Assembly (NCBI GenBank): GCA_964356195.1
Contig: CAYHGP010000014.1
Location: 1 to 33,014 of the forward strand
Source of the DNA: 2-02-FULL-48-14 sp964356195
GTDB taxonomy: Bacteria > Patescibacteriota > Gracilibacteria > UBA1369 > 2-02-FULL-48-14
DNA: 33,014 nucleotides
Direction: 5' to 3'
Shown: one piece after another, positions 7,078-16,500 of the stretch
Layout of the letters: the number at the start of each line of letters is the position of its first letter
Position numbering within the stretch: position 1 is the stretch's first letter
Translations under genes and position numbers: made by a program
The notes under the pieces: generated by a model
Told to the model about the DNA's origin: nothing
Database searches by the model: none
Seen by the model: only the letters and a program-made list of their open reading frames with translations

Positions 7078-7581
7078 ATGCGAAGTGTAAACAAAGTGAT
7101 CCTCGTCGGAAATCTAACACGAGATCCGGAACTCAAAAGCACCACCGGAGGTCAATCGATTGTGACCCTGGGAATTGCGACGAACCGTCAATGGACAACC
7201 AGCGGACGTGAAAAACGCAGCTCCGCCGAATTCCACGAGTGTGTGGCTTGGGCCAAACTCGCTGAAATCTGCCGCGATCACCTCAAGAAGGGAATGCTCG
7301 TTTACGTAGAAGGTTACCTCAAGACTCGCAGCTGGGACATGGAAGACGGCACTCGCCGTTTCCGCACTGAAATCGTGCTTCAAGATATGATTATCCTCGA
7401 GAAACGCAAGAATGATGAAGGAGGCGATGACTACGCGATGGAACCCGGCGACGTTCAGGAAGAAGCTCCCATGATGGGCAACGAAATGCCAGCTATGGCG
7501 ACTGCACCTGCATCTTCAGAAGGAGCCGCTCCTGCCAACGGAGGAATGGCTGCCAACATCGATGACGATAACATGTTCTAA
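7078..7581 (+). CDS. ssb: Single-stranded DNA-binding protein
   Basis: A 167-residue SSB. The OB fold covers about residues 1-108, with typical motifs: NKVILVGNLTRDPELK, VTLGIATNRQW, FHECVAWAKLAEICRDHLKKG and VYVEGYLKTRSW. A flexible Gly, Ala, Met and Pro-rich linker follows. The acidic tip is DDDNMF where E. coli has DDDIPF; this tip recruits repair and replication proteins. SSB coats single-stranded DNA in replication, recombination and repair. The position between rpsF and rpsR is the widespread bacterial arrangement. No Shine-Dalgarno sequence is seen. Confidence 0.95.
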   Translation: MRSVNKVILVGNLTRDPELKSTTGGQSIVTLGIATNRQWTTSGREKRSSAEFHECVAWAKLAEICRDHLKKGMLVYVEGYLKTRSWDMEDGTRRFRTEIVLQDMIILEKRKNDEGGDDYAMEPGDVQEEAPMMGNEMPAMATAPASSEGAAPANGGMAANIDDDNMF

Positions 7582-7584
7582 CAG

Positions 7585-7603
7585 GCGGACCCGAAGGGTC
7601 TGC
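7585..7603 (+). promoter_or_regulatory. Stem-loop in the ssb-rpsR spacer
   Basis: GCGGACCC and GGGTCTGC form an 8-base stem with one G-T pair and a GAA loop. No U-run follows, so it is not a standard terminator. It might stabilise or process the mRNA. Confidence 0.4.
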
Positions 7604-7614
7604 TAAGCAAGAAC

Positions 7615-7627
7615 GTGGCGTAGCCAC
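7615..7627 (+). promoter_or_regulatory. Second short stem-loop before rpsR
   Basis: GTGGC and GCCAC enclose a three-base loop, 19 bases before the rpsR start. Confidence 0.3.
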
Positions 7628-7646
7628 AACAATACTAACCCTATTT

Positions 7647-7865
7647 ATGACTAAACGAGTAAAAGTTCAGAAAACACCACGTCCTCAGGTCCCCGTCAAC
7701 ATTGACTACAAGGACTTGGCTACGATTCGCGGTTACCTCTCCGTTTTCGGACGTATTGTGCCTCGCTATTACAACGGTGTGAGCTTGAAGCAGCAAAAAC
7801 AGCTTTCTCTAGCCATCAAACGCGCACGCGAAATGGCACTCATCCCCTACACGAGAAAGGGTTAA
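7647..7865 (+). CDS. rpsR: 30S ribosomal protein S18
   Basis: A 72-residue protein with the S18 core: IDYKDLATIRGYLSVFGRI, then the RYYNGVSLKQQKQLSLAIKRAREMALIPY block that forms the S6- and rRNA-binding surface. Length and sequence are normal for S18. The N-terminus lacks the zinc-type cysteines found in some S18 proteins. It is the last gene of the rpsF operon and is followed by a terminator 26 bases after the stop. Confidence 0.94.
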   Translation: MTKRVKVQKTPRPQVPVNIDYKDLATIRGYLSVFGRIVPRYYNGVSLKQQKQLSLAIKRAREMALIPYTRKG

Positions 7866-7891
7866 AAAGTTTAAAAATTCAAGACCAAGCG

Positions 7892-7919
7892 AAGGTCCCC
7901 AAGCGGGGCCTTTTCTTTT
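7892..7919 (+). terminator. Rho-independent terminator of the rpsF operon
   Basis: AAGG, a bulged T and CCCC pair with GGGGCCTT around a four-base loop, followed by TTCTTTT. It is the clearest terminator in the window. Confidence 0.75.
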
Positions 7920-7932
7920 GCTCCTCGGCGCC

Positions 7933-7961
7933 TTGTAAAAAAGCTCGTTTTCTGGTAAAAT
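7933..7961 (+). promoter_or_regulatory. Promoter of the TrbL-like operon
   Basis: -35 TTGTAA (7933-7938), 17-base spacer, -10 TAAAAT (7956-7961) preceded by TGG (extended -10). It starts just after the rpsR terminator and 24 bases before the ATG at 7986. Confidence 0.6.
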
Positions 7962-7985
7962 AATAAGATAAAAATAAAAACACGT

Positions 7986-8498
7986 ATGGCAAAACAAAAG
8001 GAAAAATCAGTTGTTCCTCCGAACGCGTTCGACGAAATCATCCTTGGGTGGATGGCTCCGGAGTACCTGCGTTTTGAGCGGGGATGGCTTTGGTTTGTTC
8101 TCATGATTCTCGCAAACGCCCTGCTTGTTTGGTACGCATATGAGAGTGATTCCATCACCATGATGATTGTTTTCTTGCTCGTACCCTTGGTCCTGCTTTT
8201 GGAACACCGCAAAAAACCAAAGATGGTGGAAGTGATCTTTTCACCCTACGGAATGAAGTTCGGGGCTTTGAAAGTTCCGTACAGCAGCATGCGTGCTTTC
8301 TGGATTTTACACAATCCTCCCTTTGCGGACGAAATCCATATCCACACCAATCGAAAAGTTCATCACGACATTGTCATTCCGCTCATGGGCATGAACCCCG
8401 GCGTAATCAGGCAGCTCTTGGTCACCCAAGCCGCCGAGTGGGAAGGCAAAGAACTTCCTTTGATCGATGTCGTAATTCGTGTTTTACGTCTTAACTAA
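7986..8498 (+). CDS. Two-TM membrane protein with a C-terminal soluble domain (170 aa)
   Basis: Residues 1-30 are cytosolic. Two adjacent membrane helices follow at about 33-50 and 54-72, then a soluble domain of about 95 residues. This domain starts with a strand-rich stretch (VEVIFSPYGMKFGALKVPYSSMRAFWIL) and ends in a helix. The layout recalls YcxB- or PrgI-like small proteins with an N-terminal helical hairpin; the PYSSMRAFWI pattern suggests a PH-like fold. Similar proteins occur in many CPR genomes without a known function. It is first in the operon, just behind the promoter, and 21 bases before the next gene. A role as a membrane anchor for the downstream proteins is only inference. 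Confidence 0.55.
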   Translation: MAKQKEKSVVPPNAFDEIILGWMAPEYLRFERGWLWFVLMILANALLVWYAYESDSITMMIVFLLVPLVLLLEHRKKPKMVEVIFSPYGMKFGALKVPYSSMRAFWILHNPPFADEIHIHTNRKVHHDIVIPLMGMNPGVIRQLLVTQAAEWEGKELPLIDVVIRVLRLN

Positions 8499-8519
8499 CA
8501 GGCCGCAGGCCACTCAAAA

Positions 8520-10154
8520 ATGGAAGATTTCAACTCAAAACTTCAGGCCCAGCACGAAACGGCCATCCAGAACGTAAAACCGCTCATCGCGGAGGGAATG
8601 GATTGGGCGACTCGGGAACAGCGTTACGACTGGGGCAAAGTCGCCGCAAGCAACGTGCAACGGCTTTTGATTTCGAAAGAGGAAGAAGCACTGGCGGCCA
8701 TCAAAATGATCCGCGACAACCAAGTGGGGGAACTGGCTACGCTGACGGAAGCCGACCTCTTGCGTTACCACACGGAAATTTTGGGACACATCACAAAGCG
8801 TTTTGACCTCATGATGCAAGTAACCGCTCAAGATTCACCTGTCGGTTCAAAAGACGACGTTATTTCTAGCAACGTAGATTTAGTGGCCCTCCGCGAACGC
8901 GGCATGGCATTGATGCAAAGTGTGGATGTTCAAACCATGGTTTATAACACTCTGCCCGAAGGACTCAAAGCAAGTTACCTGGAAGTGATTGGAAAAAACA
9001 TGAAAGACCTGCATCCGGATTACTACGCGGTTCTTGAGAAAACCAATAAAAAAGAAGCGCTCAGCCCGGATGATTTCAAAGTCCTCATTGCAGGTGTAAA
9101 AGAACTCGAAGGCACAAGCTTAAGCGGGATGAAACATTCCCCCTTGATTGCTGTCTTGGGCTCATTGCAGCCAAAAGATCGATTCGAACTCTTGAACCAA
9201 ATGAGCCAGGATCCCACGTTCACCAGTTTTGATGAAGTGGTGGTGACCATGGTGGCAAGCACCTACCTCACAAAAGATCAGGCGACCTTGGTTTTGGACA
9301 GTAAAATTGCTCTTTTGTCCGCCACAAAAAAAGACAAAGAACAAAATAAACAAGATTTGGCAGCGTTGGGAAAGGCCCGAAGTGTCATTCAAAGTCCTGG
9401 AATGGAAGAGACTCAAAAAGCCGTGATCGCGCGTAGAGACGCAGGAGCTCGAAGAATGGGCACCATGAGTTACGGACACAGAGACCGCGTTGGAGGCCTG
9501 CTCACCTTTAGGGGAGTTGGATCCGCGCTTCTCTTCGTCAATGGAGCGCTCAGTCTCGGCTTGAACGTTATGGCCGCCGGTTTTAATCCTGCCAATCTCA
9601 TCGATAACCCTGCCTTTTGGCTCAGCGCCGCAGAAGTGGGAGCGGGACTTCAGTGGTCCCGTGGTTTTGAAGGCTTGGTGACGGCACCCACCGAATTGAT
9701 TTCAAAGTTCTTGAAGAATCACGAGGAAAAGGAAAAAGAAAAAGTCCAAACGAATCTTAAAGCATTTAGGGAAGAGCAGGGGAATCATTTCGAAGACGCA
9801 CAGTTTTATGTGAATTACGCTAAAAAAATCAATGATGCTTACGCCGCCAAAAAAAGAATAGACCCAGCTGCCCCTCCAAAAATCACCTTGGAAGATTTGG
9901 GCATCACGAAAAAAGAAGACCTGCCTGAAGGACTCCGTCCGTCTTATGACAAAAAAGCGGTTCTCGAAGAAAATATCTCAAAATGGGTTGCTCGTTTTCA
10001 CCGTACTTCCGCAGACGGAATCGGAAAGTCAACGTTTCAAGCTCAAGTCACTTTCATGCAAGAAGCTTATGGGGAACGAACAAAAATGGCGAACGGAACC
10101 AAACAACAATACGTCATTTTTGAGCAACCCGCACCCTCTCTCGCTAAAAAATAA
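8520..10154 (+). CDS. Unknown 544-aa protein with a central hydrophobic segment
   Basis: I do not recognise a family. Residues 1-310 look mainly helical and charged, with no signal peptide. A Gly- and Ala-rich hydrophobic stretch at about 326-380 (from GGLLTFRGVGSALLFVNGAL to AEVGAGLQW) could form one or two membrane helices. A strongly charged helix with EKEKEKVQTNLKAFREEQ follows, then a soluble C-terminus. It is second in the operon and ends three bases before the next start. The TrbL/VirB6-like protein two genes downstream suggests a part of an envelope-spanning machine, but that is inference. Confidence 0.6.
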   Translation: MEDFNSKLQAQHETAIQNVKPLIAEGMDWATREQRYDWGKVAASNVQRLLISKEEEALAAIKMIRDNQVGELATLTEADLLRYHTEILGHITKRFDLMMQVTAQDSPVGSKDDVISSNVDLVALRERGMALMQSVDVQTMVYNTLPEGLKASYLEVIGKNMKDLHPDYYAVLEKTNKKEALSPDDFKVLIAGVKELEGTSLSGMKHSPLIAVLGSLQPKDRFELLNQMSQDPTFTSFDEVVVTMVASTYLTKDQATLVLDSKIALLSATKKDKEQNKQDLAALGKARSVIQSPGMEETQKAVIARRDAGARRMGTMSYGHRDRVGGLLTFRGVGSALLFVNGALSLGLNVMAAGFNPANLIDNPAFWLSAAEVGAGLQWSRGFEGLVTAPTELISKFLKNHEEKEKEKVQTNLKAFREEQGNHFEDAQFYVNYAKKINDAYAAKKRIDPAAPPKITLEDLGITKKEDLPEGLRPSYDKKAVLEENISKWVARFHRTSADGIGKSTFQAQVTFMQEAYGERTKMANGTKQQYVIFEQPAPSLAKK

Positions 10155-10157
10155 ACT

Positions 10158-11312
10158 ATGTTTCTAGACAGCCAAAAACAATTTCAAGAGCAAATGAACC
10201 GCCACATCCATGGAGAGGCTTTGCATTTGGAGCCCGGTTATAAAGAGGCTTATGCGGAGTGGGAAGTGGAAAATAAAGAAACCATCTACCAATGGTCTGC
10301 TGAAGAACGCACGCAGTCTTTCGCAGATTTCCTCGAGAAAAAAGTCCATGCTCGCCTTATTGCTCTAGTAGGAGATAAACAAGAACTAAAAGAATTGGCG
10401 AACCGCGGCCAACTACTACTTGCGAGCAAAGATAGTGGCAAAACCTTCGACACTTTCCTTACTCCTGAAGAGCAAGCAAAAGTGAACCCAACGGATTACG
10501 TTTTGCTTTCTCCCACTTTTCGCAGCACGACGACGAATTTCAAAGAAGTACGCGAAGAACAAAACCTCGTTCACATTGTCTCCAAGCTCCGCGATCAACA
10601 TTATGGGGTGAACAACGCTTGGATTGAAAACGGAGTCGTCCACGTAGACGCACTCCATCCTCTGCGTGGAACTTACGAAGTGCAGGTGGATTTGAATCAG
10701 CCCACTACTCTTCCTTTGAACTATAAATTCATCAACGCCGAAGGCACAACCGAAGTACCCGAAACTCAACTCCCCGAAGAATTTGGTTTGGCCGAGCAAG
10801 ACATCACTTTGCAAGTACCGTCGGAAACCGAGGCACTCATGATGGACCCCGTGAACGACGATAAAAACAAAAGAAAATTAGCGGTCTTAGCGGCCTCCAC
10901 AGCGGCTTGGATAGCCGCACAACAGGCCGGAGCGAAGCAGGGACCGAGCTCAGCCGAACTTGCCACCGAACAGGCTCGAAATCAAATGGTGAGACACGAG
11001 GCTGGAGCTCACGGAGCCTTGAGTTTGCCCAACGTCATGGCTTCAAAGGCGCACTTTGCACAGCAAAGCAAGGGGATTGATGATTCGAAAAAGAGAGAAG
11101 CTCAACGCTTTGAACTGGCAAAAGAAAAAGAACGAGAATATGCCAAGCGCAAACAAGAGGAGCAAAGAAAACGACAAGAAGAAAACAAGCAAAGCCAAAA
11201 AAGGCTGGCCCAAGGCGCAGCTGCCGGAGCCGGTATTTTGGGAGGCGTCCTTAGCGCCTTCGCAGGCTCCAGCTTGTTTCTGGGTCACATCAGTAACCTG
11301 AATAATTTATGA
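10158..11312 (+). CDS. Unknown 384-aa protein with coiled coil and glycine-rich hydrophobic C-terminus
   Basis: No family recognised. The N-terminal 230 residues form a soluble domain. A small hydrophobic Ala-rich stretch lies near 236-255 (LAVLAASTAAWIAAQQAGA). A very charged helix, probably a coiled coil, runs from about 303 to 350 (KEKEREYAKRKQEEQRKRQ). The C-terminus has a Gly/Ala-rich hydrophobic segment (AAAGAGILGGVLSAFAGSSL) like an amphipathic or fusion-type helix. Its stop overlaps the next start as ATGA, which points to coupled translation with the TrbL-like protein and perhaps to a physical partnership. Confidence 0.6.
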   Translation: MFLDSQKQFQEQMNRHIHGEALHLEPGYKEAYAEWEVENKETIYQWSAEERTQSFADFLEKKVHARLIALVGDKQELKELANRGQLLLASKDSGKTFDTFLTPEEQAKVNPTDYVLLSPTFRSTTTNFKEVREEQNLVHIVSKLRDQHYGVNNAWIENGVVHVDALHPLRGTYEVQVDLNQPTTLPLNYKFINAEGTTEVPETQLPEEFGLAEQDITLQVPSETEALMMDPVNDDKNKRKLAVLAASTAAWIAAQQAGAKQGPSSAELATEQARNQMVRHEAGAHGALSLPNVMASKAHFAQQSKGIDDSKKREAQRFELAKEKEREYAKRKQEEQRKRQEENKQSQKRLAQGAAAGAGILGGVLSAFAGSSLFLGHISNLNNL

Positions 11313-13357
11313 AGAAGCTCATCCAAAGTGTCGGGAAATTTCTCTTCAGTCAAAAAGGGGCGCTGCTACTTATATTCGGACTTGTGCTTTTGGTACATCC
11401 CGACCTCGCCCATGCCGCAGATCCAGCCCTTACCACGGTAAAACAAAACACCGAGCAAACCATTGCTTCTGCCATTTCCACCGCAATTGATTTCTTGAAC
11501 AAGCTTATCTGGCCTGTCCTTTTGATTATTGGAGACCTCATGGGCAGTAATCGTATTTTGGGCCCGGGTATGGAAGACCGTTTACTCTCTATTTGGGTGC
11601 AAGTGCGAAATCTTGTGAATATTTGTTTCGTGCTCGTACTCCTTTTCGTAGCTCTTTATAACGCCATGGGTTTCGGGGGCGGTGAAGGAGAAATGGCCAT
11701 TAAAACCGCTCTTCCTAAAATTATCTTGGGACTCATCCTGGTTAACTTCACCTTTGTGGGAGGGAAAATCGCCATCGATTTGACCAGCATAGCCACCACC
11801 GCTGTTTTCTCCTTGCCCGAAATGGCGGGAGAAGAAGGCTATAAGTTCACAGATGAGTCCACTATTTTCGAAAGAAACGTTTGCGTGAAAACCTATCTGG
11901 AATTGGATCCCAATGATAAGAGCGGGTGGGTCTTTTGGAACGAAGAGACCGATAAAACCGATGTGCCAATATTCACAAAATTCTTCTGTAACCTCAGTAC
12001 CGTTGATGTCGCCTACAAAGCCGCTACCGAAACAGAAGAAGCCGTCGCCAAAAGCTCCGTCAACGACTACAACGGCTTAGCGCCCCTCATTAAAGCGAAC
12101 TACTTCCAGCAGTTGAATGAAAACAATGTGGGCTTGGTGATGGCGGTTAACATGGGAAACCTAAGCTCAATGGGAATTTTGAGTCCGAAAGGAATTGAGA
12201 ATTTCACTGACTTGACCGCAGGGATGCTTTTCTCGGTACTCATGTTCATCATTTTTGCGATTTCTTACATTGTACTCGCCATTATTCTTATCACTCGAAT
12301 TATTGTGCTCTGGATTGCCTTGGCCTTGTCACCCATCGGGGTTCTCATCTACGTCGTTCCGCAAATAAAGGAATGGGCCGGAGGGGGTGGTGACATCACG
12401 CAGAAACTCATCAAACAACTCATTGCACCTATTATTATTGGAGGATCCCTGAGCTTGGGTTACATCATGATTTCCGCTTGGGGTGACGTTGGAAACGCCG
12501 GCCTCGCTTTCGGCGGAGCAAATACGGACGCCATCATGTCTAAAGAATTTTTATTGCGGGGCAGCAGCGACCTTCCTCACCTAATTATTGCCATCGCCAG
12601 CGTGATGATTGTATGGACGGGAGTCTTCGCCGCCGCCAGCGGAACCTTCTCCGAATTTGCCACCAACGCCGTGAAAGGATTTGGTGAGAAAGTAGGAGGC
12701 TTCATCGCCAAGGCTCCTCTTTATGCGCCAACTTTGACGGTAGGGACCAAAGAGGATGGAAAACCAGCCACCACCTCAGTTATGGCCGGTCTTAAAACTT
12801 TCGATCAAGCAATGAACAGCATGGAATACGGACCACAAATGCAGGGACAAATGGACGCCATTACCAATGCGGCCCCATGGTTGAAAGATATTATAGGGGC
12901 AACTCCAAGTAAACAGCTTCCTGAAACAAACATGTCAGCCATCGTGGCGGCACGTAGTGGGGAGAGTCAAATATCCCCGGATGCACTCAGGCGTATGGTT
13001 GAACCTTTGCTGAACAATATCCGCTACTCTGAAGGGCTCTCAACCTCTGAGAAAACCACCTTAGAGTCTAAAATCAAAACAGCCTCAGCCAAAGGTAATG
13101 ATGAGGGATTGCGTGAGTTGAAAGCACTAATCAGCGCGCAGACAGCCAAGAAGTTAGGGCTTAAAGAGGAAGCTCAATTCACAAAGCTGAAGGAGGAATT
13201 CAATGCAGTCAATGCAATCACAAAACCGAGAGAAGAGGCACCNNNNNNNNNNNNNNNNNNNNNNNNNNNNNNNNNNNNNNNNNNNNNNNNNNNNNNNNNN
13301 NNNNNNNNNNNNNNNNNNNNNNNNNNNNNNNNNNNNNNNNNNGGAACCCCGCCATGA
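11309..13357 (+). CDS. TrbL/VirB6-like polytopic membrane protein (interrupted by gap)
   Basis: The N-terminus is a signal peptide or first helix, with AHA before a possible cleavage at residue 36. Membrane segments follow near residues 62-80, 95-117 and 128-150, then a large extracytoplasmic loop (about 155-300). A long hydrophobic block spans about 303-352, with more helices near 372-392 and 420-447. The order and motifs such as LSPIGVLIYVVPQIK resemble TrbL/VirB6 proteins of type IV secretion systems as found in CPR genomes. VirB6 forms part of the inner-membrane channel. A helical soluble C-terminal region follows and is cut by 100 Ns at 13243. If the gap keeps the frame, the gene ends with TGA at 13355-13357, overlapping the next ATG as ATGA. 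No VirB4-type ATPase is in this window. Confidence 0.65.
   Translation: MKKLIQSVGKFLFSQKGALLLIFGLVLLVHPDLAHAADPALTTVKQNTEQTIASAISTAIDFLNKLIWPVLLIIGDLMGSNRILGPGMEDRLLSIWVQVRNLVNICFVLVLLFVALYNAMGFGGGEGEMAIKTALPKIILGLILVNFTFVGGKIAIDLTSIATTAVFSLPEMAGEEGYKFTDESTIFERNVCVKTYLELDPNDKSGWVFWNEETDKTDVPIFTKFFCNLSTVDVAYKAATETEEAVAKSSVNDYNGLAPLIKANYFQQLNENNVGLVMAVNMGNLSSMGILSPKGIENFTDLTAGMLFSVLMFIIFAISYIVLAIILITRIIVLWIALALSPIGVLIYVVPQIKEWAGGGGDITQKLIKQLIAPIIIGGSLSLGYIMISAWGDVGNAGLAFGGANTDAIMSKEFLLRGSSDLPHLIIAIASVMIVWTGVFAAASGTFSEFATNAVKGFGEKVGGFIAKAPLYAPTLTVGTKEDGKPATTSVMAGLKTFDQAMNSMEYGPQMQGQMDAITNAAPWLKDIIGATPSKQLPETNMSAIVAARSGESQISPDALRRMVEPLLNNIRYSEGLSTSEKTTLESKIKTASAKGNDEGLRELKALISAQTAKKLGLKEEAQFTKLKEEFNAVNAITKPREEAXXXXXXXXXXXXXXXXXXXXXXXXXXXXXXXXXXGTPP
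13243..13342. other. Assembly gap (100 N)
   Basis: Exactly 100 Ns, probably a placeholder of unknown true size. Unlike the first gap, the flanks share no obvious overlap. The C-terminus of the TrbL-like gene is therefore uncertain. Confidence 0.95.
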
Positions 13358-13533
13358 TCACTCAGCTAAAACACAAAACTTTACAAAAACAAATAACGAT
13401 GTTACAATCACTTCAACACGGTTGGAAACCCGACGCACTGGTCGGTGATTGTGAGGGGAGAGTCTGCTCAGCAAAACTGAGCTACTCCCTTCTCTCGCTC
13501 CTCGAGAGCAACATCACCCCAATACCATGTTGA
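13354..13533 (+). CDS. Possible 59-aa protein overlapping both neighbours
   Basis: ATG at 13354 overlaps the likely stop of the TrbL-like gene (ATGA), and TGA at 13531 overlaps the first codons of the 1141-aa gene by 7 bases. Both overlaps fit the tight packing of this operon. The predicted peptide has a basic, glutamine-rich start (ITQLKHKTLQKQITMLQSL) and three cysteines in its second half, with no membrane segment. Against it, the second half of the ORF contains three short stem-loops (13430-13508), so this could be untranslated structured spacer, and the frame upstream is unknown because of the gap. No family recognised. Confidence 0.4.
   Translation: MITQLKHKTLQKQITMLQSLQHGWKPDALVGDCEGRVCSAKLSYSLLSLLESNITPIPC
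13430..13508 (+). promoter_or_regulatory. Three consecutive stem-loops before the 1141-aa gene
   Basis: CCGAC/GTCGG (13430-13445), GCTCAG/CTGAGC with a CAAAA loop (13466-13482) and CTCTCG/CGAGAG with a CTCCT loop (13492-13508) lie in a row just upstream of the start at 13527. None is followed by a U-run. Confidence 0.4.
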
Positions 13534-16500
13534 TCCAGGGATTCAATCATCATTATCGGGCCTTCCAACAAAAACTCTTTCACGGAGCGACGTGGGAGCT
13601 TTTTGCCACAACTCCGGATGATGGCAGCCAACCCGCTCAAGCCCCAGCGCAAGCTCAAGCCGCTGAAAAACCTGCGGATATCAGCGAGTTTAATATCCTC
13701 CGGGACCACATTCAAAGATTCTACACCCAAGAGGATTGGTTTATTAAAAATGTGAAAGAGATGGTTCCCGGAGAACGTGCGTACAACGACGAAACTCGTG
13801 AGAAAGTTCATCAAGACTGGATGGACGAAATGAAGGAGTACAACGGAATGGCAGGCTTTATTAAGCATTTCGACGGGCTTCTGGAATTCATCGATAGGCC
13901 CGATTTCAACCCTGAACATCCACGTTGGCAGGGAAAGTTTCAAGCCGTAATGGCAAGTTTTAGCAATGTACAGGCAATGCTCGGCAGCCGTCTTTCGGAA
14001 AAAACCCGCAGCGATATTCTAAGTGCGCAAAATAATAGTTTGCGCGAACGAAAAGCATCCGTAAAAGCGGACATCCAAGACATTCAGTCCGCATTCGTTC
14101 AAATGCGCGCCGATATTTTAAAACAAATTGAAGAACAAATGTGCAAAGACTTCAACGCGCGTTTGGTTTACCTCAGAAAACAGTGGACCACTCATACTCC
14201 ACAAGGTCATGGAGAGAAGGAAAAAGGTCAGTGGCTCAAGCTCATAGATGCGGGTATTAAAGATATAAAGCTGCTCCCGGACCTACCCACGACACACGCA
14301 GGATTCAAAGACGGAGATAAACGAGTAGAGGCCTACAAAAATGTCTGGAATTATTTGGACCGTCTGGAAGATTCTTATGAAGCGGCGAAGGAAGGGGACC
14401 ATTACGAGTTTAGTAGAGCCAAACTTATTTTGGAGTACAAAAAGTTGCAAAAGCTCAAGGCCCAAAAAGTGGATACGGTGGCAGCGGACTATGCAAAACG
14501 CGTGGATGAAATAATCCCTGAGTTCGAAAGTCTCATCGCACTCATTAAAAGTAAACCGATTGATGAACACGACGCGGATGCCAAAACCAAAAGAGACAAT
14601 CATATTAAAGAAATTGAAGGGAACATCAAACGTTTGAGGGAAAGTCGCGATGTAGGCCGTCTTTTCCAAGACGGTTTGGACAGCGAAGAAGCTTTTATGG
14701 TGCAAGATCCTGCTTTCCCGAATGATCCAAGCAAGAAGGTCCCTTTTTCATTCAATCTCAACGGAACGGATATAAAGATGCCCTTAAAAAGAGGGCTGAA
14801 ACAACAAATCGATCTTTTCACGGATGAGTCCATCCCCCTTTCAAAGGAAGAGCGTCGCCAACTCGCTTTTGGAGTCAAGCAGGCCATGGAAAAATATAGA
14901 ACTGCAGTTGGTGGGATAGGGGCAGAGGTTACGGAAAAACTGCCTCATATGCTGGACCAAATCAAGATCCAAAAAATGGAACTGGACCCGGTAAAGCCGA
15001 AAGGGGGCTACAAGTGGGCCTACATGGCACCGTCCGATGTAAGCCAAGCCCTCCATATTATTTCAGAATGGGCGACTCGCCGTTACGACCGTGTTTCGAA
15101 AGGACGAGTGGGGGACCTTGGAGAAAAATCCCTTAAATTTTTGGCAAACACCAGCTTGACCCCGGGACCTTTGAGTCCTCTCCGAGGAATTCCGGCCGAG
15201 TTCGGAAAGGAAGCTGAACACGCCATGCACGGGGAATACACCCACTTTAAGGAAATCTATGCAGCGCACGATATGTTCCACGTGGAGCATATTGCCATGG
15301 AAACCTCCAACCAAGATGAATTAAAAGGTTGTCTTTTGCTGCTCTCGGAAAATGGACGTTTGAACTGGTATAACCCGAAACTTTGGAAACAATTGAACCG
15401 ATTCCAAAAGACGGTGAGCATTCCTATGAGTCTTCGTTACAACCTTTCAAACTTCAGTAAGTTCCAGGATTCTTTACGTCGAGCGTGTGGTGAAATTTGG
15501 GATTACGACTCCTATAACAGCATGAACAATGCGAACAACTCAGCCTTCGACAGCAAAAAAAGCGGCTATGCCAAAGACTTGGACACCGTGGCGGAACAAG
15601 CGGGAGGATTGAACTTGATGATTGACGACATGCTCAAGTCCCACAAAAACGACCCCCATGAAGCACATGTGGACCCAATTAAATACGAAGCCATTATTGA
15701 TTACGCGATTGCGAAAGGAAAGATGGATCCGGAAGGAAAGCTTTACTACATTATTCAAGGAATCGCGAATGGAATTTTAACGCCAGATCGTGGTTCCGCT
15801 CTCGATTCAAAATTCGTGAACGATTACCCCGCCATTGAGTACTTCCATTCTCCCACAGCAAGAGGGGGTAAACCAACCATGGAGGACTTGAAAGAAGTGG
15901 CTTTAATGGACATGGAACTGTTCTACGATTGGTTCCACGTACACGTCATGAACTTGCCCGCCGTTTACCAACGCACCAACAAAACGCTCACTCAAGGAAA
16001 TAAACTCGATCATGACGATTTGACTCCGTACCTCGCCTACATGACGGAAGAAACGGCGGAAATCATGGTGAAGGCCGACACGAGTGGAGCCTGTAAATTG
16101 CCTCAGACCGGAGTCCAAAATGCCACCGTGGGAATGCTATTTTTCATGGATCACATGGCGGAGAACTATAACGAAATTCCGGACAAGCAAAAAGAACTTC
16201 AACGTTTTGTGGGGTCCTTTGTACGTTTTGACGGGATTCTTTCAAACCGTATGTACAAAGGTCAAAACTATTACCACTGGGATCCTTCGACTTTGGACGG
16301 GAAACCTCGTTCCGCCAACAACTACCAAAAAATGTATGGACGCAGCGAAATGAAGACCATTGAGAACGTCAGTAAAACACAGACGTACATCATGCTCTTG
16401 GAACCGAAGTTCTTCGGAGATTTATTCAATGGGAGAATAAACACACCCCAGCAAGCGGTTGCGCTGGCTGAATTAATGACCAAAGAATATGGAGCGGATG

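Noticed and set aside
8499..8519. GGCC-GCA-GGCC stem-loop before the 544-aa gene
   Set aside because: The four-base stem is too short to claim a function.
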